From NCBI RefSeq assembly GCF_001571265.1, contig NZ_BCTL01000026.1, forward strand, positions 1-64,000: DNA of 64,000 nt, read 5' to 3'. The notes beneath the pieces were generated by a model. That model worked only from the letters and a program-made list of their open reading frames with translations, ran no database searches and was not told where the DNA came from. Each line of letters begins with the position of its first letter. The stretch's first letter is position 1. The position numbers were made by a program, and so were the translations under genes. Shown piece by piece: positions 42,940 to 52,049 of the stretch. This stretch comes from Cedecea neteri NBRC 105707 = ATCC 33855. Its GTDB lineage: Bacteria; Pseudomonadota; Gammaproteobacteria; Enterobacterales; Enterobacteriaceae.

Positions 42940-43191
42940 AGGACACGGCTGGCATTATGAATGTGCTGGGGATTCTATGTATTTAACCTGAGCTTTGCCA
43001 TTACTTTTGCGGGATTTGGGCTAAAACCGGATGGATGCCTCCAGCCGACGGTATGTCAGCTATGTATTGCACCTAAATTTTTGAACGGGTGAATAGTGCG
43101 AAAGTCAAAAGTGGGGTGATAGTTTGGTTGAATAAGAGAGGATTGATTTAATTATATTATTTATCATTGATTTATGCTGTTGTCTGTATCC

Positions 43192-43221
43192 TTCGGCATG
43201 GGTAGAGATAAGTGATACACT
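43192..43221 (+). promoter_or_regulatory. Possible promoter of the waaQ operon
   Basis: TTCGGC (43192-43197), an 18-bp spacer, TACACT (43216-43221). The -10 is fair and the -35 poor. The position, about 25 bp before JUMPstart, fits the known arrangement of RfaH-controlled operons. Confidence 0.4.
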
Positions 43222-43244
43222 ACGCACGAAAATGGACACGTTGT

Positions 43245-43283
43245 CAGTGAACAGGTAGCTGTAGAGCCTGGGGCGGTAGCGTG
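43245..43283 (+). promoter_or_regulatory. JUMPstart with ops element (RfaH recruitment site)
   Basis: A 39-bp JUMPstart containing GGTAGCTGT and ending in the ops core GGCGGTAGCGTG (43272-43283). RNA polymerase pauses at ops and recruits RfaH, an antiterminator needed for long LPS, capsule and toxin operons. It directly precedes waaQ, and predicts that the whole operon to 49979 is RfaH-dependent. Confidence 0.92.
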
Positions 43284-43331
43284 CTTTTTTTGTTTAAACA
43301 ATTCCGGAACCTCATACCAAAAGAGCCTCTT

Positions 43332-44384
43332 GTGGAAAAGCTATTCAAAAATATCTTGATCATTAAAATGCGATTTCATGGGGACATGTTGCTGACAACG
43401 CCAGTAATCAGTACTGTAAAACGTAACTACCCCGACGCAAAAATTGATGTGTTACTGTATGATGATACAAAACCAATTTTGTCAGAAAATTCAGAAATAA
43501 ATACGCTGCTGGGTATTAGCAATAAAAAACAATCAACCAGAAATAAAGTAGATAATTTTTATCACTTGTTAAAAACATTACGCAAAAATAAATATGATTT
43601 AGTGATAAATTTAACCGATCAATGGGTGATAGCTTTATTAGTTCGTTTCCTCTCTGCTGGTATAAAACTTTCTCACGACTTTCCTCATCGTCAAAAGGCT
43701 TTCTGGGTAAATAGCTTTACTCATCTCGTTCCTATTGTTGGCGATCATGTTGTTGAGCGAAATTTGTCTGTACTTGCCCCTTTGGGAATCAAAGACTATG
43801 TTACTGAGCTTTCAATGCATTATAAAGAAGCTGACTGGGATAATATCCAGGAGCAACTGAATAAGCTTGATGTCACGCAGCAGTACATTGTGATTCAGCC
43901 TACGGCAAGACAGATTTTTAAATGTTGGGATAACATTAAGTTTAGTAAGCTAATTGACTATATTCATGATTGTGGGTACTCAGTTGTTCTGACTTCAGGA
44001 CCAGGTAAGGAAGACTTGGATTGTATCCATGAGATCGCTACTGAATGTAGAATAGCGCCAGTGACAGCATTGGCTGGTAAAACAACATTTCCTGAATTGG
44101 CTGCTCTAATTCAACACGCGGCTTTATTTGTCGGTGTCGATTCTGCGCCTATGCACATTGCGGCTGCCGTGCATACGCCTATTATATGCTTGTTCGGGGC
44201 GACAGATCATATTGCATGGCGCCCCTGGACTAATAATATGATTTTGCTTTGGGCTGGAAACTATCAGGCCATGCCTTCAAGAGACAACCTCGATCGTAGT
44301 AAAAAATATCTCTCGGTTATTCCAGCGGAAGATGTCATTAAAGCTGTGAATCAGGTTTTAAATGGCGACGTTCTCCGCGCATAG
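43332..44384 (+). CDS. waaQ: WaaQ, LPS core heptosyltransferase III
   Basis: 350-aa GT9 enzyme adding the side-branch heptose (HepIII) to HepII of the inner core. The N-terminal LIIKMRFHGDMLLTTPVIST carries the catalytic Asp, and the donor site is VGVDSAPMHIAAA. The frame opens at a GTG (43281) lying within the ops element. I prefer the GTG at 43332, which has AAGAG 6 nt upstream and a length near the 344 aa of E. coli. First gene of the AT-rich waa operon. Confidence 0.88.
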   Translation: MEKLFKNILIIKMRFHGDMLLTTPVISTVKRNYPDAKIDVLLYDDTKPILSENSEINTLLGISNKKQSTRNKVDNFYHLLKTLRKNKYDLVINLTDQWVIALLVRFLSAGIKLSHDFPHRQKAFWVNSFTHLVPIVGDHVVERNLSVLAPLGIKDYVTELSMHYKEADWDNIQEQLNKLDVTQQYIVIQPTARQIFKCWDNIKFSKLIDYIHDCGYSVVLTSGPGKEDLDCIHEIATECRIAPVTALAGKTTFPELAALIQHAALFVGVDSAPMHIAAAVHTPIICLFGATDHIAWRPWTNNMILLWAGNYQAMPSRDNLDRSKKYLSVIPAEDVIKAVNQVLNGDVLRA

Positions 44385-44395
44385 GGAAATTCATT

Positions 44396-45520
44396 ATGAT
44401 TATTGCAATTTGTCTTTATAAATATTTCCCTTATGGTGGATTGCAGCGTGATTTTATGCGAATCGCCTCGACTATTGCGAATCGTGGGCATCACGTTAGA
44501 GTCTATACTCGCTCATGGCAAGGAGAGCGTTCACCTGATTTTGAGTATGTTGATGTCCCTGTCTCAGCATATTCAAATCATAAGCGTGATAAGCAGTACT
44601 CAGCATGGGTATTAGCGCATTTATCCCAGCATCCTGTAGATTGTGTTCTTGGTTTCAATAAAATGCCAGGGCTGGATTATTATTATGCTGCAGATATCTG
44701 TTATGTTGCAAAAGTCGCAAAAGAAAAAGGTTTCTTTTATCGTTTAACCGGGCGATATAAACATTACTCTAAGTTTGAGGATGCTGTATTCCATCGGGGC
44801 GGGAAAACAAAGCTGCTTATGCTTACCGGTAATCAAATAAGTGATTTTAAACGCTTTTATAATACCGAGCCAGAACGTTTTCAGCATCTCCCGCCGGGTG
44901 TTTATCCGGACCGAAAATACAGTAATCAGGAGCATAATAGCAGAAATATTTATCGCGAAAAAAATGGCATAACCGATGATTGTTTTCTGGCGCTCCAGGT
45001 CGGCTCTGATTTCTCAAGAAAAGGAGTCGACCGATCTATAGTAGCTCTTGCAGCATTACCTGAAGAAATACGTAAGCGAACCAGGTTATTTGTTGTTGGC
45101 CAGGATGAACCCCGCACATTTGCCGCCTTAGCCGAAAAGTTAGGGGTAAAAGATAATGTACATTTCTTCGCTGGCCGGGATGATGTTGCCAGTTTAATGA
45201 CGGCAGCAGATATATTAATTCATCCGGCTAAACAAGAAGCGGCAGGGATTGTATTGGTAGAAGCGATTGCCGCTGGTTTGCCTGTATTGGTGACCGAGTG
45301 TTGTGGCTATGCACATTATATTGCTTCAGCCCAATGCGGCGTTGTGTGCGGTGAGCCCTTCCAGCAGGATGTCCTGAATCAGGCAATGTATGAAGCATTG
45401 TCTGACGCCTCTCTTCGGGAAGAATGGAGAAGGAATGCCAGACATTATACTGATACTCAAGATCTTTTTAGCTTACCAGAACATGTAGCGGATATAATCA
45501 CAGGTAAAATTGATGGTTGA
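44396..45520 (+). CDS. waaG: WaaG, LPS core glucosyltransferase I
   Basis: 374-aa GT4 (GT-B fold) enzyme that adds the first outer-core glucose to HepII. It shows the [17 protein letters not shown] acceptor-binding start and the [17 protein letters not shown] donor signature (E-x7-E). It is 11 bp after waaQ and overlaps waaP by 8 bp. Confidence 0.96.
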   Translation: MIIAICLYKYFPYGGLQRDFMRIASTIANRGHHVRVYTRSWQGERSPDFEYVDVPVSAYSNHKRDKQYSAWVLAHLSQHPVDCVLGFNKMPGLDYYYAADICYVAKVAKEKGFFYRLTGRYKHYSKFEDAVFHRGGKTKLLMLTGNQISDFKRFYNTEPERFQHLPPGVYPDRKYSNQEHNSRNIYREKNGITDDCFLALQVGSDFSRKGVDRSIVALAALPEEIRKRTRLFVVGQDEPRTFAALAEKLGVKDNVHFFAGRDDVASLMTAADILIHPAKQEAAGIVLVEAIAAGLPVLVTECCGYAHYIASAQCGVVCGEPFQQDVLNQAMYEALSDASLREEWRRNARHYTDTQDLFSLPEHVADIITGKIDG

Positions 45521-46310
45521 ATTAAAAGAGCCGTTTGCCACGCTGTGGCAGGGAAAAAACCCATTTGTTGAGGTGAAAAAGCTTCAGGGTGAAGTTTTTC
45601 GTGAATTAGAAACCCGCCGTACGCTGCGTTTTGTCTGTGGGGAAAAAGAATATTTTCTTAAATGGCACTCTGGTACGACTTATCATGAGGTCTTTAAGAA
45701 TTTACTGTCTTTTCGTCTACCTGTTCTTGGTGCTGATAGAGAATGGAAGGCAATACATCGCCTGGCTGAGTTAGGCGTCGATACTATGCAGGGTGTTGCC
45801 TATGGAGAGAGGGGATGGAATCCTGTTAAAAAAACATCATTTATTATTACGGAAGCACTAACGCCGACAGTGAGTCTGGAAGATTATTGTGATAGTTGGC
45901 GTGACAACCCTCCCAGTCTAAGTATTAAAATCCTACTAATACAGCGTGTTGCTGAGATGGTTCGCAAGATGCATTTAGGCGGAGTTAATCACCGGGACTG
46001 TTACCTTTGCCATTTCCTGTTACATTTACCCCTTGGCGTTAATGCAGAGAGTTTGAAAATATCTGTCATAGATTTACATCGGGCACAAATAAGAAAAAAA
46101 GTGCCCTTGCGTTGGCGCAATAAAGATTTAATTGGGCTTTATTTTTCATCATCAAAAATTAAGATAACTGACCGCGATGTATATAGATTCTTAAAGGTTT
46201 ATTTCAATAGTAATTTGAGAGAAATCTTAAAAAGAGAGCATTCTTTCATTCGTCAGGCATCTGAAAAAGCTAAATATATTGCTGAGCGAACTGTGCGTAA
46301 ATCTTTGTAG
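45513..46310 (+). CDS. waaP: WaaP, LPS core heptose I kinase
   Basis: 265-aa kinase that phosphorylates HepI of the inner core, which is critical for outer-membrane stability and drug resistance in enterobacteria. The kinase-like catalytic segment is [15 protein letters not shown] and the metal-binding DLHRAQIR follows. A TTG one codon earlier is in frame, but the ATG at 45513 matches E. coli (MVELKEP). Confidence 0.96.
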   Translation: MVELKEPFATLWQGKNPFVEVKKLQGEVFRELETRRTLRFVCGEKEYFLKWHSGTTYHEVFKNLLSFRLPVLGADREWKAIHRLAELGVDTMQGVAYGERGWNPVKKTSFIITEALTPTVSLEDYCDSWRDNPPSLSIKILLIQRVAEMVRKMHLGGVNHRDCYLCHFLLHLPLGVNAESLKISVIDLHRAQIRKKVPLRWRNKDLIGLYFSSSKIKITDRDVYRFLKVYFNSNLREILKREHSFIRQASEKAKYIAERTVRKSL

Positions 46311-46399
46311 TGTCAGTTTTTGATGATGCAGAATCTACAGCTTAAATGATGAAGTTAGATTCTACATCACAAGTTAAATTTTAAATTTATAGGGTTTAT

Positions 46400-47782
46400 A
46401 TGTTTTCAAGTGCTAATGTACAGCGTTATAAGAATAAATATACTGTATGTTTATTGCTTTTATCATTCTTGATTCTGTGTTTTATTTGGCCTGTTCAAAG
46501 TAACATCCTGCCCGCAAACAGGAACTTTATAATTTACCTCAGTGTAATTCTCACTCTATTTCTATACAGTAAGAAAAAATACATTCAATATGAATTAGAT
46601 CAGGGCGGCAGATATGGTATCTATTTGCTTGTTGCCTTTCTGGTATTTACATTAGTCAACGGTTTTTTTGTTGCCCCCAATCTCTTAGAAATGGTCAGAA
46701 GCTGGCAAGGGCAATATTTACGGGCTGGATTATTGTTCTTTGTTGGGCTGTATTTATATCCGATTTGTAGTTATCACTTTAAAGGCTTTAACAAAAACAA
46801 GCTGTTTTCGTACGTTATACTTTCTTCTTTGATTATAGTCTTTATTCAGTTGCTACAATTCTTATATTTTTATCTTAAAACTGGTGAGCTTTTGTGGGGC
46901 GAGACATGGAGTGTTCCTAGCCGTACTGAAATGAGCTTTCAGATCAATCTTGTAACGGGTTTACTACTGGCCGAGATAGCTTGTAGAGTATTCCTGCATC
47001 GTCAGTTTCTAATATTTAAAACATGGTTAATTACCACTGCTATTATTTTGTGTTTTATCTGTTCAGTCATCATTAAAACCCGCTGGGGAACTGTTGGGAT
47101 GATTGGTAGTACAATTTCTATTTGCTTTTTTATTGCGTTAAAGGAATTGAGTAAAAAAAACCTGCCAAAGCTGCTTTCAGCATTTGTATTAATAACTATC
47201 ACCGTCGGCGCTATAGGTTACACTTCCTGGCATCAGGACAGTCGTTGGAAAACCCTGAGTATGGATATGGTGGCGGGTTGGAACATCGATATGCATAGCC
47301 GCTGTTATAATGGTTTTGATGGTCCAGCGATGCAGGATAAAAATGGGCGAATCATGGACGATTCGAATAGCTGTCGAGCATCTTTTTTCCATCAGGGAAT
47401 TGAGTTAATTACAGAAAATCCATTTGGTAGCGGCCCGCGTAAAGATGCCTTCTTAGTGCTCTTACAAAAAGAATTTAATGACCCAATTATTCAACAATCC
47501 AATAGTCATTATGGGTTAATCGATGTTACGCTTCAGAATGGTGTTCTCGGGTTAATTATCTGGTTAGCATTTGTTTTTTCTATGATACTGATTGGATGGA
47601 GAAAGTTTTCACGTGAATCGAATGTTATTGGTCTGTATTTGTCATTATTTACGGTGAGCTTCTTATTCCGCTCTAGTGTGGATAATATGATGCGAGATCA
47701 TTTCCTTGAGCAAAATTTGGCTCTGACTGGACTGATGCTTGGTTTGATTTTTACTCCAAAAATGTCTCGGGATGAAAAATGA
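46400..47782 (+). CDS. waaL: O-antigen ligase-like membrane protein (WaaL/Wzy_C family)
   Basis: 460-aa protein with about 10-12 transmembrane helices and a large periplasmic loop near residues 275-380. Conserved ligase-type features are the Arg after a TM (IIKTRWGTVGM) and a His in SNSHYGLIDVTLQNGVLGL at the end of the loop. WaaL joins undecaprenyl-linked O antigen to the lipid A core in the periplasm. The gene sits inside the waaQGP operon, whereas E. coli waaL is in the hldD-waaFC operon. The family assignment is by motif and context; a Wzy polymerase is a less likely alternative. The base composition is strikingly AT-rich. Confidence 0.78.
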   Translation: MFSSANVQRYKNKYTVCLLLLSFLILCFIWPVQSNILPANRNFIIYLSVILTLFLYSKKKYIQYELDQGGRYGIYLLVAFLVFTLVNGFFVAPNLLEMVRSWQGQYLRAGLLFFVGLYLYPICSYHFKGFNKNKLFSYVILSSLIIVFIQLLQFLYFYLKTGELLWGETWSVPSRTEMSFQINLVTGLLLAEIACRVFLHRQFLIFKTWLITTAIILCFICSVIIKTRWGTVGMIGSTISICFFIALKELSKKNLPKLLSAFVLITITVGAIGYTSWHQDSRWKTLSMDMVAGWNIDMHSRCYNGFDGPAMQDKNGRIMDDSNSCRASFFHQGIELITENPFGSGPRKDAFLVLLQKEFNDPIIQQSNSHYGLIDVTLQNGVLGLIIWLAFVFSMILIGWRKFSRESNVIGLYLSLFTVSFLFRSSVDNMMRDHFLEQNLALTGLMLGLIFTPKMSRDEK

Positions 47783-48795
47783 AAGTGTTAATTATTCGTA
47801 GAGATAATATCGGTGATTTGATATTAACAACACCACTTATTTCTACGCTTGCAAAAGAACTGAATTGTAAAGTGGGTTTATTGGTTAATACCTATAATAA
47901 ATCTATTCTTGAGCATAATCCCAATGTAGGAAAGGTTTTTTTGTACAGTAAACTTCATCATCGTACGGAGGGGACGTCAAAAATAAATGTTCTCTTCCAG
48001 AGACTGAAGACTATTATTAGCTTGCGCCGTGAGAAATATGATGTTGCGATCGTTGCGAAAGAGCGTTGGGATAAACGTCCATTATTGTGGGCTAAGTTAT
48101 CCGGGGCGAAAAGAGTTATCGCGATAGGTAACAACTGTCCAGATAGCATCACTGATGCAATTCCCGAAACGGAAGAGAAGCTGCACTTAGTTAACTTATT
48201 GGCCAGGCTGGGGACTCCTCTTGGTTGTACATCGGCACCGGGTCCATTAGAGCTGTATGTTACGGAAGAAGAAGTTAATGCGATCAAGTCAAAAATAAAC
48301 TTTCCTGAAGATAATCTACCGGTATATGGCTTACAAATTAGCTCTCGTAGAATCGAGCAGCAGTGGCCAAAAGAGCTTTTTGTTGAATTTGCTCGTCGAT
48401 TAGCAGAAAGAGAGTCTTGCCATATTCTTCTGTTTTGGTCACCAGGAAAATCTGATAATCAACAGCATCCTGGTGATGATGAAAAAGCTGAATTTATTCT
48501 TGAGCAATGTGCAGATCTTCCAATTATTGCGGTAAAAACAAAGAATGTGCGTGAGTTAATGGCCGGAATGGCGTTATGCGACCAGATTGTCACGAGCGAT
48601 GGTGGTGCATTACATATTGCTGCTGGTGTGCAGAAACCTATCGTTGCGTTGTTTGGTAATAGGGCCGAATGGCTTTGGACGCCATGGGGCGTACCGTTCG
48701 AAATGTTGCAGGGCAGGGATTACGATGTCAGAAATATCAGTGTTGATGATGTGATGAACCGCTTCGTTGCATTACGTGAACGCGTGAAAGATTAA
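47779..48795 (+). CDS. Family 9 glycosyltransferase (heptosyltransferase-like), first of two
   Basis: 338-aa GT9 protein. The N-terminal LIIRRDNIGDLILTTPLIST carries the catalytic Asp, and the C-terminal TSDGGALHIAAGVQKPIVALFG is the ADP-heptose site. It overlaps waaL by 4 bp (ATGA). It is not WaaQ, WaaC or WaaF, which are all present separately. Its likely role is adding a heptose or related sugar to the outer core, but the linkage cannot be read from sequence. Confidence 0.82.
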   Translation: MKVLIIRRDNIGDLILTTPLISTLAKELNCKVGLLVNTYNKSILEHNPNVGKVFLYSKLHHRTEGTSKINVLFQRLKTIISLRREKYDVAIVAKERWDKRPLLWAKLSGAKRVIAIGNNCPDSITDAIPETEEKLHLVNLLARLGTPLGCTSAPGPLELYVTEEEVNAIKSKINFPEDNLPVYGLQISSRRIEQQWPKELFVEFARRLAERESCHILLFWSPGKSDNQQHPGDDEKAEFILEQCADLPIIAVKTKNVRELMAGMALCDQIVTSDGGALHIAAGVQKPIVALFGNRAEWLWTPWGVPFEMLQGRDYDVRNISVDDVMNRFVALRERVKD

Positions 48796-48863
48796 TAAAA
48801 TCAAGCCTGATAAGGCAATGATATCTCAATCTGTTTTAGAATAATTTAAATGGGTATTGCTTA

Positions 48864-49979
48864 ATGATTAGAGCATTTAGGAAAAGGATCCAGCTATGGC
48901 TGGTTAATTTTTTTCTAATTATCTACACTCGTCAAAAGGATCTGTATTCAAGTCGACGTGTATTTGAACTCGATGATAAGAGCGATTTCAATAATATACT
49001 AATATACTCTTCTACCGCTCTTGGGGATTTTATGATGAATTCCCCTGCCATTCATGAGATTAGAAAGAGATACCCTTCTGCAAATATTACCTTAGTGTGT
49101 AATAAGAAAATGTATAGTTTTCTTAAGGACGGGGCAGAGTGGGATAATTTAATCGATTGGGATAACAAACTTACTACACTTTTTAAATTAGTGAAGGAAA
49201 TTAAAAAGCATGGTTCCCCTGAGTTAACCGTTATTCTCCATTCTCATACGCCATATGATTTCTTAAGTGCTATATTGTCCGGTACGAAGTATGTTTTCGT
49301 GGATAATGATAAGCAAGATTTGCCGCTTGTCAGCAAATGGGCGACGAACCGTATTAATAAATTTGTAGGGCACACTATTCAGCGGAAGTTGGAGTTAATT
49401 TCTCCCCTGTTAGACTCAAAACCTGATAACAGTATGCGTCTTCCATTTTCGGTAGAAAAGACCATTACTGAAAGTGATGCTAACTATAGGTGGATTGGTT
49501 TCCAGATGGGGGCTTCATCCTATAAAAAATGTTGGCCCGTTCAGCGATTTGCCACACTAGCAAGCCAACTCTTTACTTCTCCGGATGTGAGAATTGTACT
49601 GATAGGGGCGCCGAATGAGCGTCCTTTGCAAGACGAGTTCATGCAAAATCTGGATCCTTGCTTCCATGACAGAGTGAGACCTTTGATTGGCGAAACGACG
49701 CTAAAGGAATTAATCCAGGAAGTTAAAAATATGGATCTGTTGGTGACTTCTGATACCGGGCCTATGCACCTTGCGGTGGCGATGCAGATACCTACCGTCA
49801 GTATGTTTGTTATTACTTCCCCTTATCTGTATGGACCTTTCCAGGATCCACAATTACATTCGGTCATTTATAAAGCCTATACTGTTCTGGATGAATTGAA
49901 ATATAAGTCAGCGCTAGAGAAAATTAGCTGTGATGAAGTACTGAGCCGGATAACAGACTACTTTAATAAGAAGGCATAA
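48864..49979 (+). CDS. Family 9 glycosyltransferase (heptosyltransferase-like), second of two
   Basis: 371-aa GT9 protein with an N-terminal amphipathic/hydrophobic segment (about 8-22, LWLVNFFLIIY). The catalytic-Asp region is IYSSTALGDFMMNSPAI. The donor site reads TSDTGPMHLAVA, but the usual ALFG that follows is replaced by SMFVITSPYLYGPF, so acceptor or donor may differ. It is last in the operon, 68 bp after the previous gene, and followed by a terminator. Specificity unknown. Confidence 0.8.
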   Translation: MIRAFRKRIQLWLVNFFLIIYTRQKDLYSSRRVFELDDKSDFNNILIYSSTALGDFMMNSPAIHEIRKRYPSANITLVCNKKMYSFLKDGAEWDNLIDWDNKLTTLFKLVKEIKKHGSPELTVILHSHTPYDFLSAILSGTKYVFVDNDKQDLPLVSKWATNRINKFVGHTIQRKLELISPLLDSKPDNSMRLPFSVEKTITESDANYRWIGFQMGASSYKKCWPVQRFATLASQLFTSPDVRIVLIGAPNERPLQDEFMQNLDPCFHDRVRPLIGETTLKELIQEVKNMDLLVTSDTGPMHLAVAMQIPTVSMFVITSPYLYGPFQDPQLHSVIYKAYTVLDELKYKSALEKISCDEVLSRITDYFNKKA

Positions 49980-49986
49980 ATACTAT

Positions 49987-50024
49987 ACACCCTGATGTTG
50001 CCCAGGCATTCGGGGTGTTTATTT
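49987..50024 (+). terminator. Terminator of the waaQ operon
   Basis: An imperfect hairpin with ACACCC (49987-49992) pairing GGGTGT (50013-50018), followed by TTTATTT. It overlaps the end of the convergent waaC. Confidence 0.6.
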
Positions 50025-50984
50025 GAATGTGCTCTGAATTTTTTCTAATACTTCTCGTGAGGAGAGTTTTGACATCTTGTCGTCTGGGGCGTTACACACT
50101 TCCTGGTTTTTCCCATACCCGCCAATCAGCCCCGGATCTGTCGGTCCGTAAAGCGTGATATTCGGGCGGTCTAATGCTGCGGTAAGATGGCTTAATCCTG
50201 TATCAACGGAAACCACATATTTTGCCCCCGCCAACACTTTGGCCACTTCTTCAAGCGTCATTTTCGGTAAGACGTCTACAAAATCAAACCCTTCCGCCAA
50301 CCGCTTTGCTCTCGCTTCTTCATGTGGCGCTCCCCACGGAAGCTTAATGCGAACCCCTGAACCCTCCAGCAGGCCAATTAGCTCACGCCAGTGCGTCTCC
50401 GGCCAGTGTTTATCATCTCGTGTAGTCGCATGTAAGAATACGGCATATTGACCATTACCCGCGTTCAGCGAGTTCAGGAAATGCGGTGCGATTGCATAAT
50501 CGCCCTGCCGATCGGATTGGGTATATCCCAAACTCTTAGCAAAAAGCTCACGCACGCGTTCTACGGCGTGTTGCTGCCTGGCCACGCTATGTCTTACGTT
50601 GTAGAACAGACTGGCTAATGGCTCACGTGCGCTGTTCCAGTCCATGCCGTGTTTTCTACCCTGTGCCTTACGAGTGACCAGCGCGGCACTCTTTACCAGG
50701 CCTTGAGCATCGATAATGCAGTCATATTCTCGGGCCTTCAGTGCCTGGTAGAATGCTTTGCGTTCGGCGCGTGTTTTCGACGAAAACCAGCTTTTACGCC
50801 AGCGACGGATCGCAACCGGGAATACTTTATCCACGGCCGGGTGCCAGCTCGGGATCTGGGCAAAGCCTTCTTCAACTACCCAATCGAATTTGATACCCGG
50901 AATGGCATGCATCGCATCCGTCAGCGCAGGAAGAGAATGGAGCACATCGCCCATGGAGGACGTTTTAACGAGAAGTACACGCAT
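50019..50984 (-). CDS. waaC: WaaC (RfaC), LPS heptosyltransferase I
   Basis: 321-aa GT9 enzyme that adds the first L-glycero-D-manno-heptose to Kdo. The catalytic Asp is D13 in KTSSMGDVLHSLPAL, and VSVDTGLSHLTAAL is the donor site. Its ATG overlaps the waaF stop (TGATG). Last gene of hldD-waaF-waaC and convergent with the waaQ operon. Confidence 0.96.
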   Translation of the reverse strand: MRVLLVKTSSMGDVLHSLPALTDAMHAIPGIKFDWVVEEGFAQIPSWHPAVDKVFPVAIRRWRKSWFSSKTRAERKAFYQALKAREYDCIIDAQGLVKSAALVTRKAQGRKHGMDWNSAREPLASLFYNVRHSVARQQHAVERVRELFAKSLGYTQSDRQGDYAIAPHFLNSLNAGNGQYAVFLHATTRDDKHWPETHWRELIGLLEGSGVRIKLPWGAPHEEARAKRLAEGFDFVDVLPKMTLEEVAKVLAGAKYVVSVDTGLSHLTAALDRPNITLYGPTDPGLIGGYGKNQEVCNAPDDKMSKLSSREVLEKIQSTFK

Positions 50985-52033
50985 CAGTCTTCCTTGCTGC
51001 TGGTTAGCAGTTCAGTCAATGTCACCAGCACACTTTCGGGCGTAATATCGATCAGGCTCTGATGATATCCTTCCTCAGCATCGCCTTTACGGACTTTATG
51101 ATAGCCACCGATCAGGCGAATAACCCTCGCTTTATGGGAAAGCGGTGGCGTGAAATCTGGGCTGCTAGGGCCATAAAGTGCCACCAGTGGGCGGTCGAGT
51201 GCTGCCGCGACGTGCATCAGGCCGGAGTCATTAGTGACTACGCCCTGGCAAGCTGCGAGCAAGATAACGGCCTGCTCAAGCTGGGTATCTCCAGCAAGGT
51301 TGCGGCACCATGCCTGTTGCTCAGTGCTGAGGGCAGCAAGAATCTCTTTACCCGCGTCTTTATCTTTGGCGGAGCCGAAAAGCACAACCTGATAGCCAGC
51401 ATCAATGAGTTTTGCCGCGAGCGCGGCATAATGATAGTGCGGCCACCGTTTTGCCGGGCCGAACTCTGCCCCGGGGCAGAAACCTATCATCGGGCGCTGT
51501 TGCTCAAGGTTAAAGGCGGCACAGGCCTGTGTTTTTTCACCTTCACTAACGTGCAGTTGAGGCCACAGCATTGGCTGCGGGAGATCTTTAGCCGACTGCA
51601 TTACACCCTTGTCGTAACCTAAGGCGACGTAGCGTTCTACCATTAAAGGCCAGGCTTCTTTATCCAACTTGCGGCTGTCATTTAGCAGGCCATAGCGCAT
51701 TTCGCCCAGCCAGCCGGTGCGATGGGGGATGTTGGCAAAAAAGGGAACCAGTGCGGATTTGAACGAGTTTGGCAGGACGTAAGCGCGATCGTAGCGCTTA
51801 TCTCGAAGGCTATGACCGAGACGGCGACGTTCTGCGATTTGCAGCGCACCGTGACCCAGTGGCATAGCAATCGCTTCGTTCACTTCCGGCATACGCGATA
51901 ATAGCGGACGGCACCACGCGGGTGCCATCACGTCAATGATCGCCTGGGGATAGCGTGCCTTGAGCGTGCGATAGAGACTTTGCGACATCATCATGTCGCC
52001 CACCCATGACGGGCCAATCACCAGAATCTTCAT
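50984..52033 (-). CDS. waaF: WaaF (RfaF), LPS heptosyltransferase II
   Basis: 349-aa GT9 enzyme adding HepII to HepI. It has the GPSWVGDMMMSQSLYRTLK N-terminus with the catalytic Asp, PGAEFGPAKRWP, and TNDSGLMHVAAAL at the donor site. It follows hldD by 16 bp and overlaps waaC by one base. Confidence 0.97.
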   Translation of the reverse strand: MKILVIGPSWVGDMMMSQSLYRTLKARYPQAIIDVMAPAWCRPLLSRMPEVNEAIAMPLGHGALQIAERRRLGHSLRDKRYDRAYVLPNSFKSALVPFFANIPHRTGWLGEMRYGLLNDSRKLDKEAWPLMVERYVALGYDKGVMQSAKDLPQPMLWPQLHVSEGEKTQACAAFNLEQQRPMIGFCPGAEFGPAKRWPHYHYAALAAKLIDAGYQVVLFGSAKDKDAGKEILAALSTEQQAWCRNLAGDTQLEQAVILLAACQGVVTNDSGLMHVAAALDRPLVALYGPSSPDFTPPLSHKARVIRLIGGYHKVRKGDAEEGYHQSLIDITPESVLVTLTELLTSSKED

Positions 52034-52049
52034 ACTTTCCCTGTGCAGC

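Larger units (their letters stand above)
42940..43331. other. waaA-waaQ divergent region
   Basis: About 390 bp. The waaA-proximal two-thirds show nothing recognisable beyond promoter-like AT-rich DNA. The waaQ-proximal part carries a possible promoter (TTCGGC at 43192, TACACT at 43216) and the JUMPstart/ops element. Confidence 0.65.
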
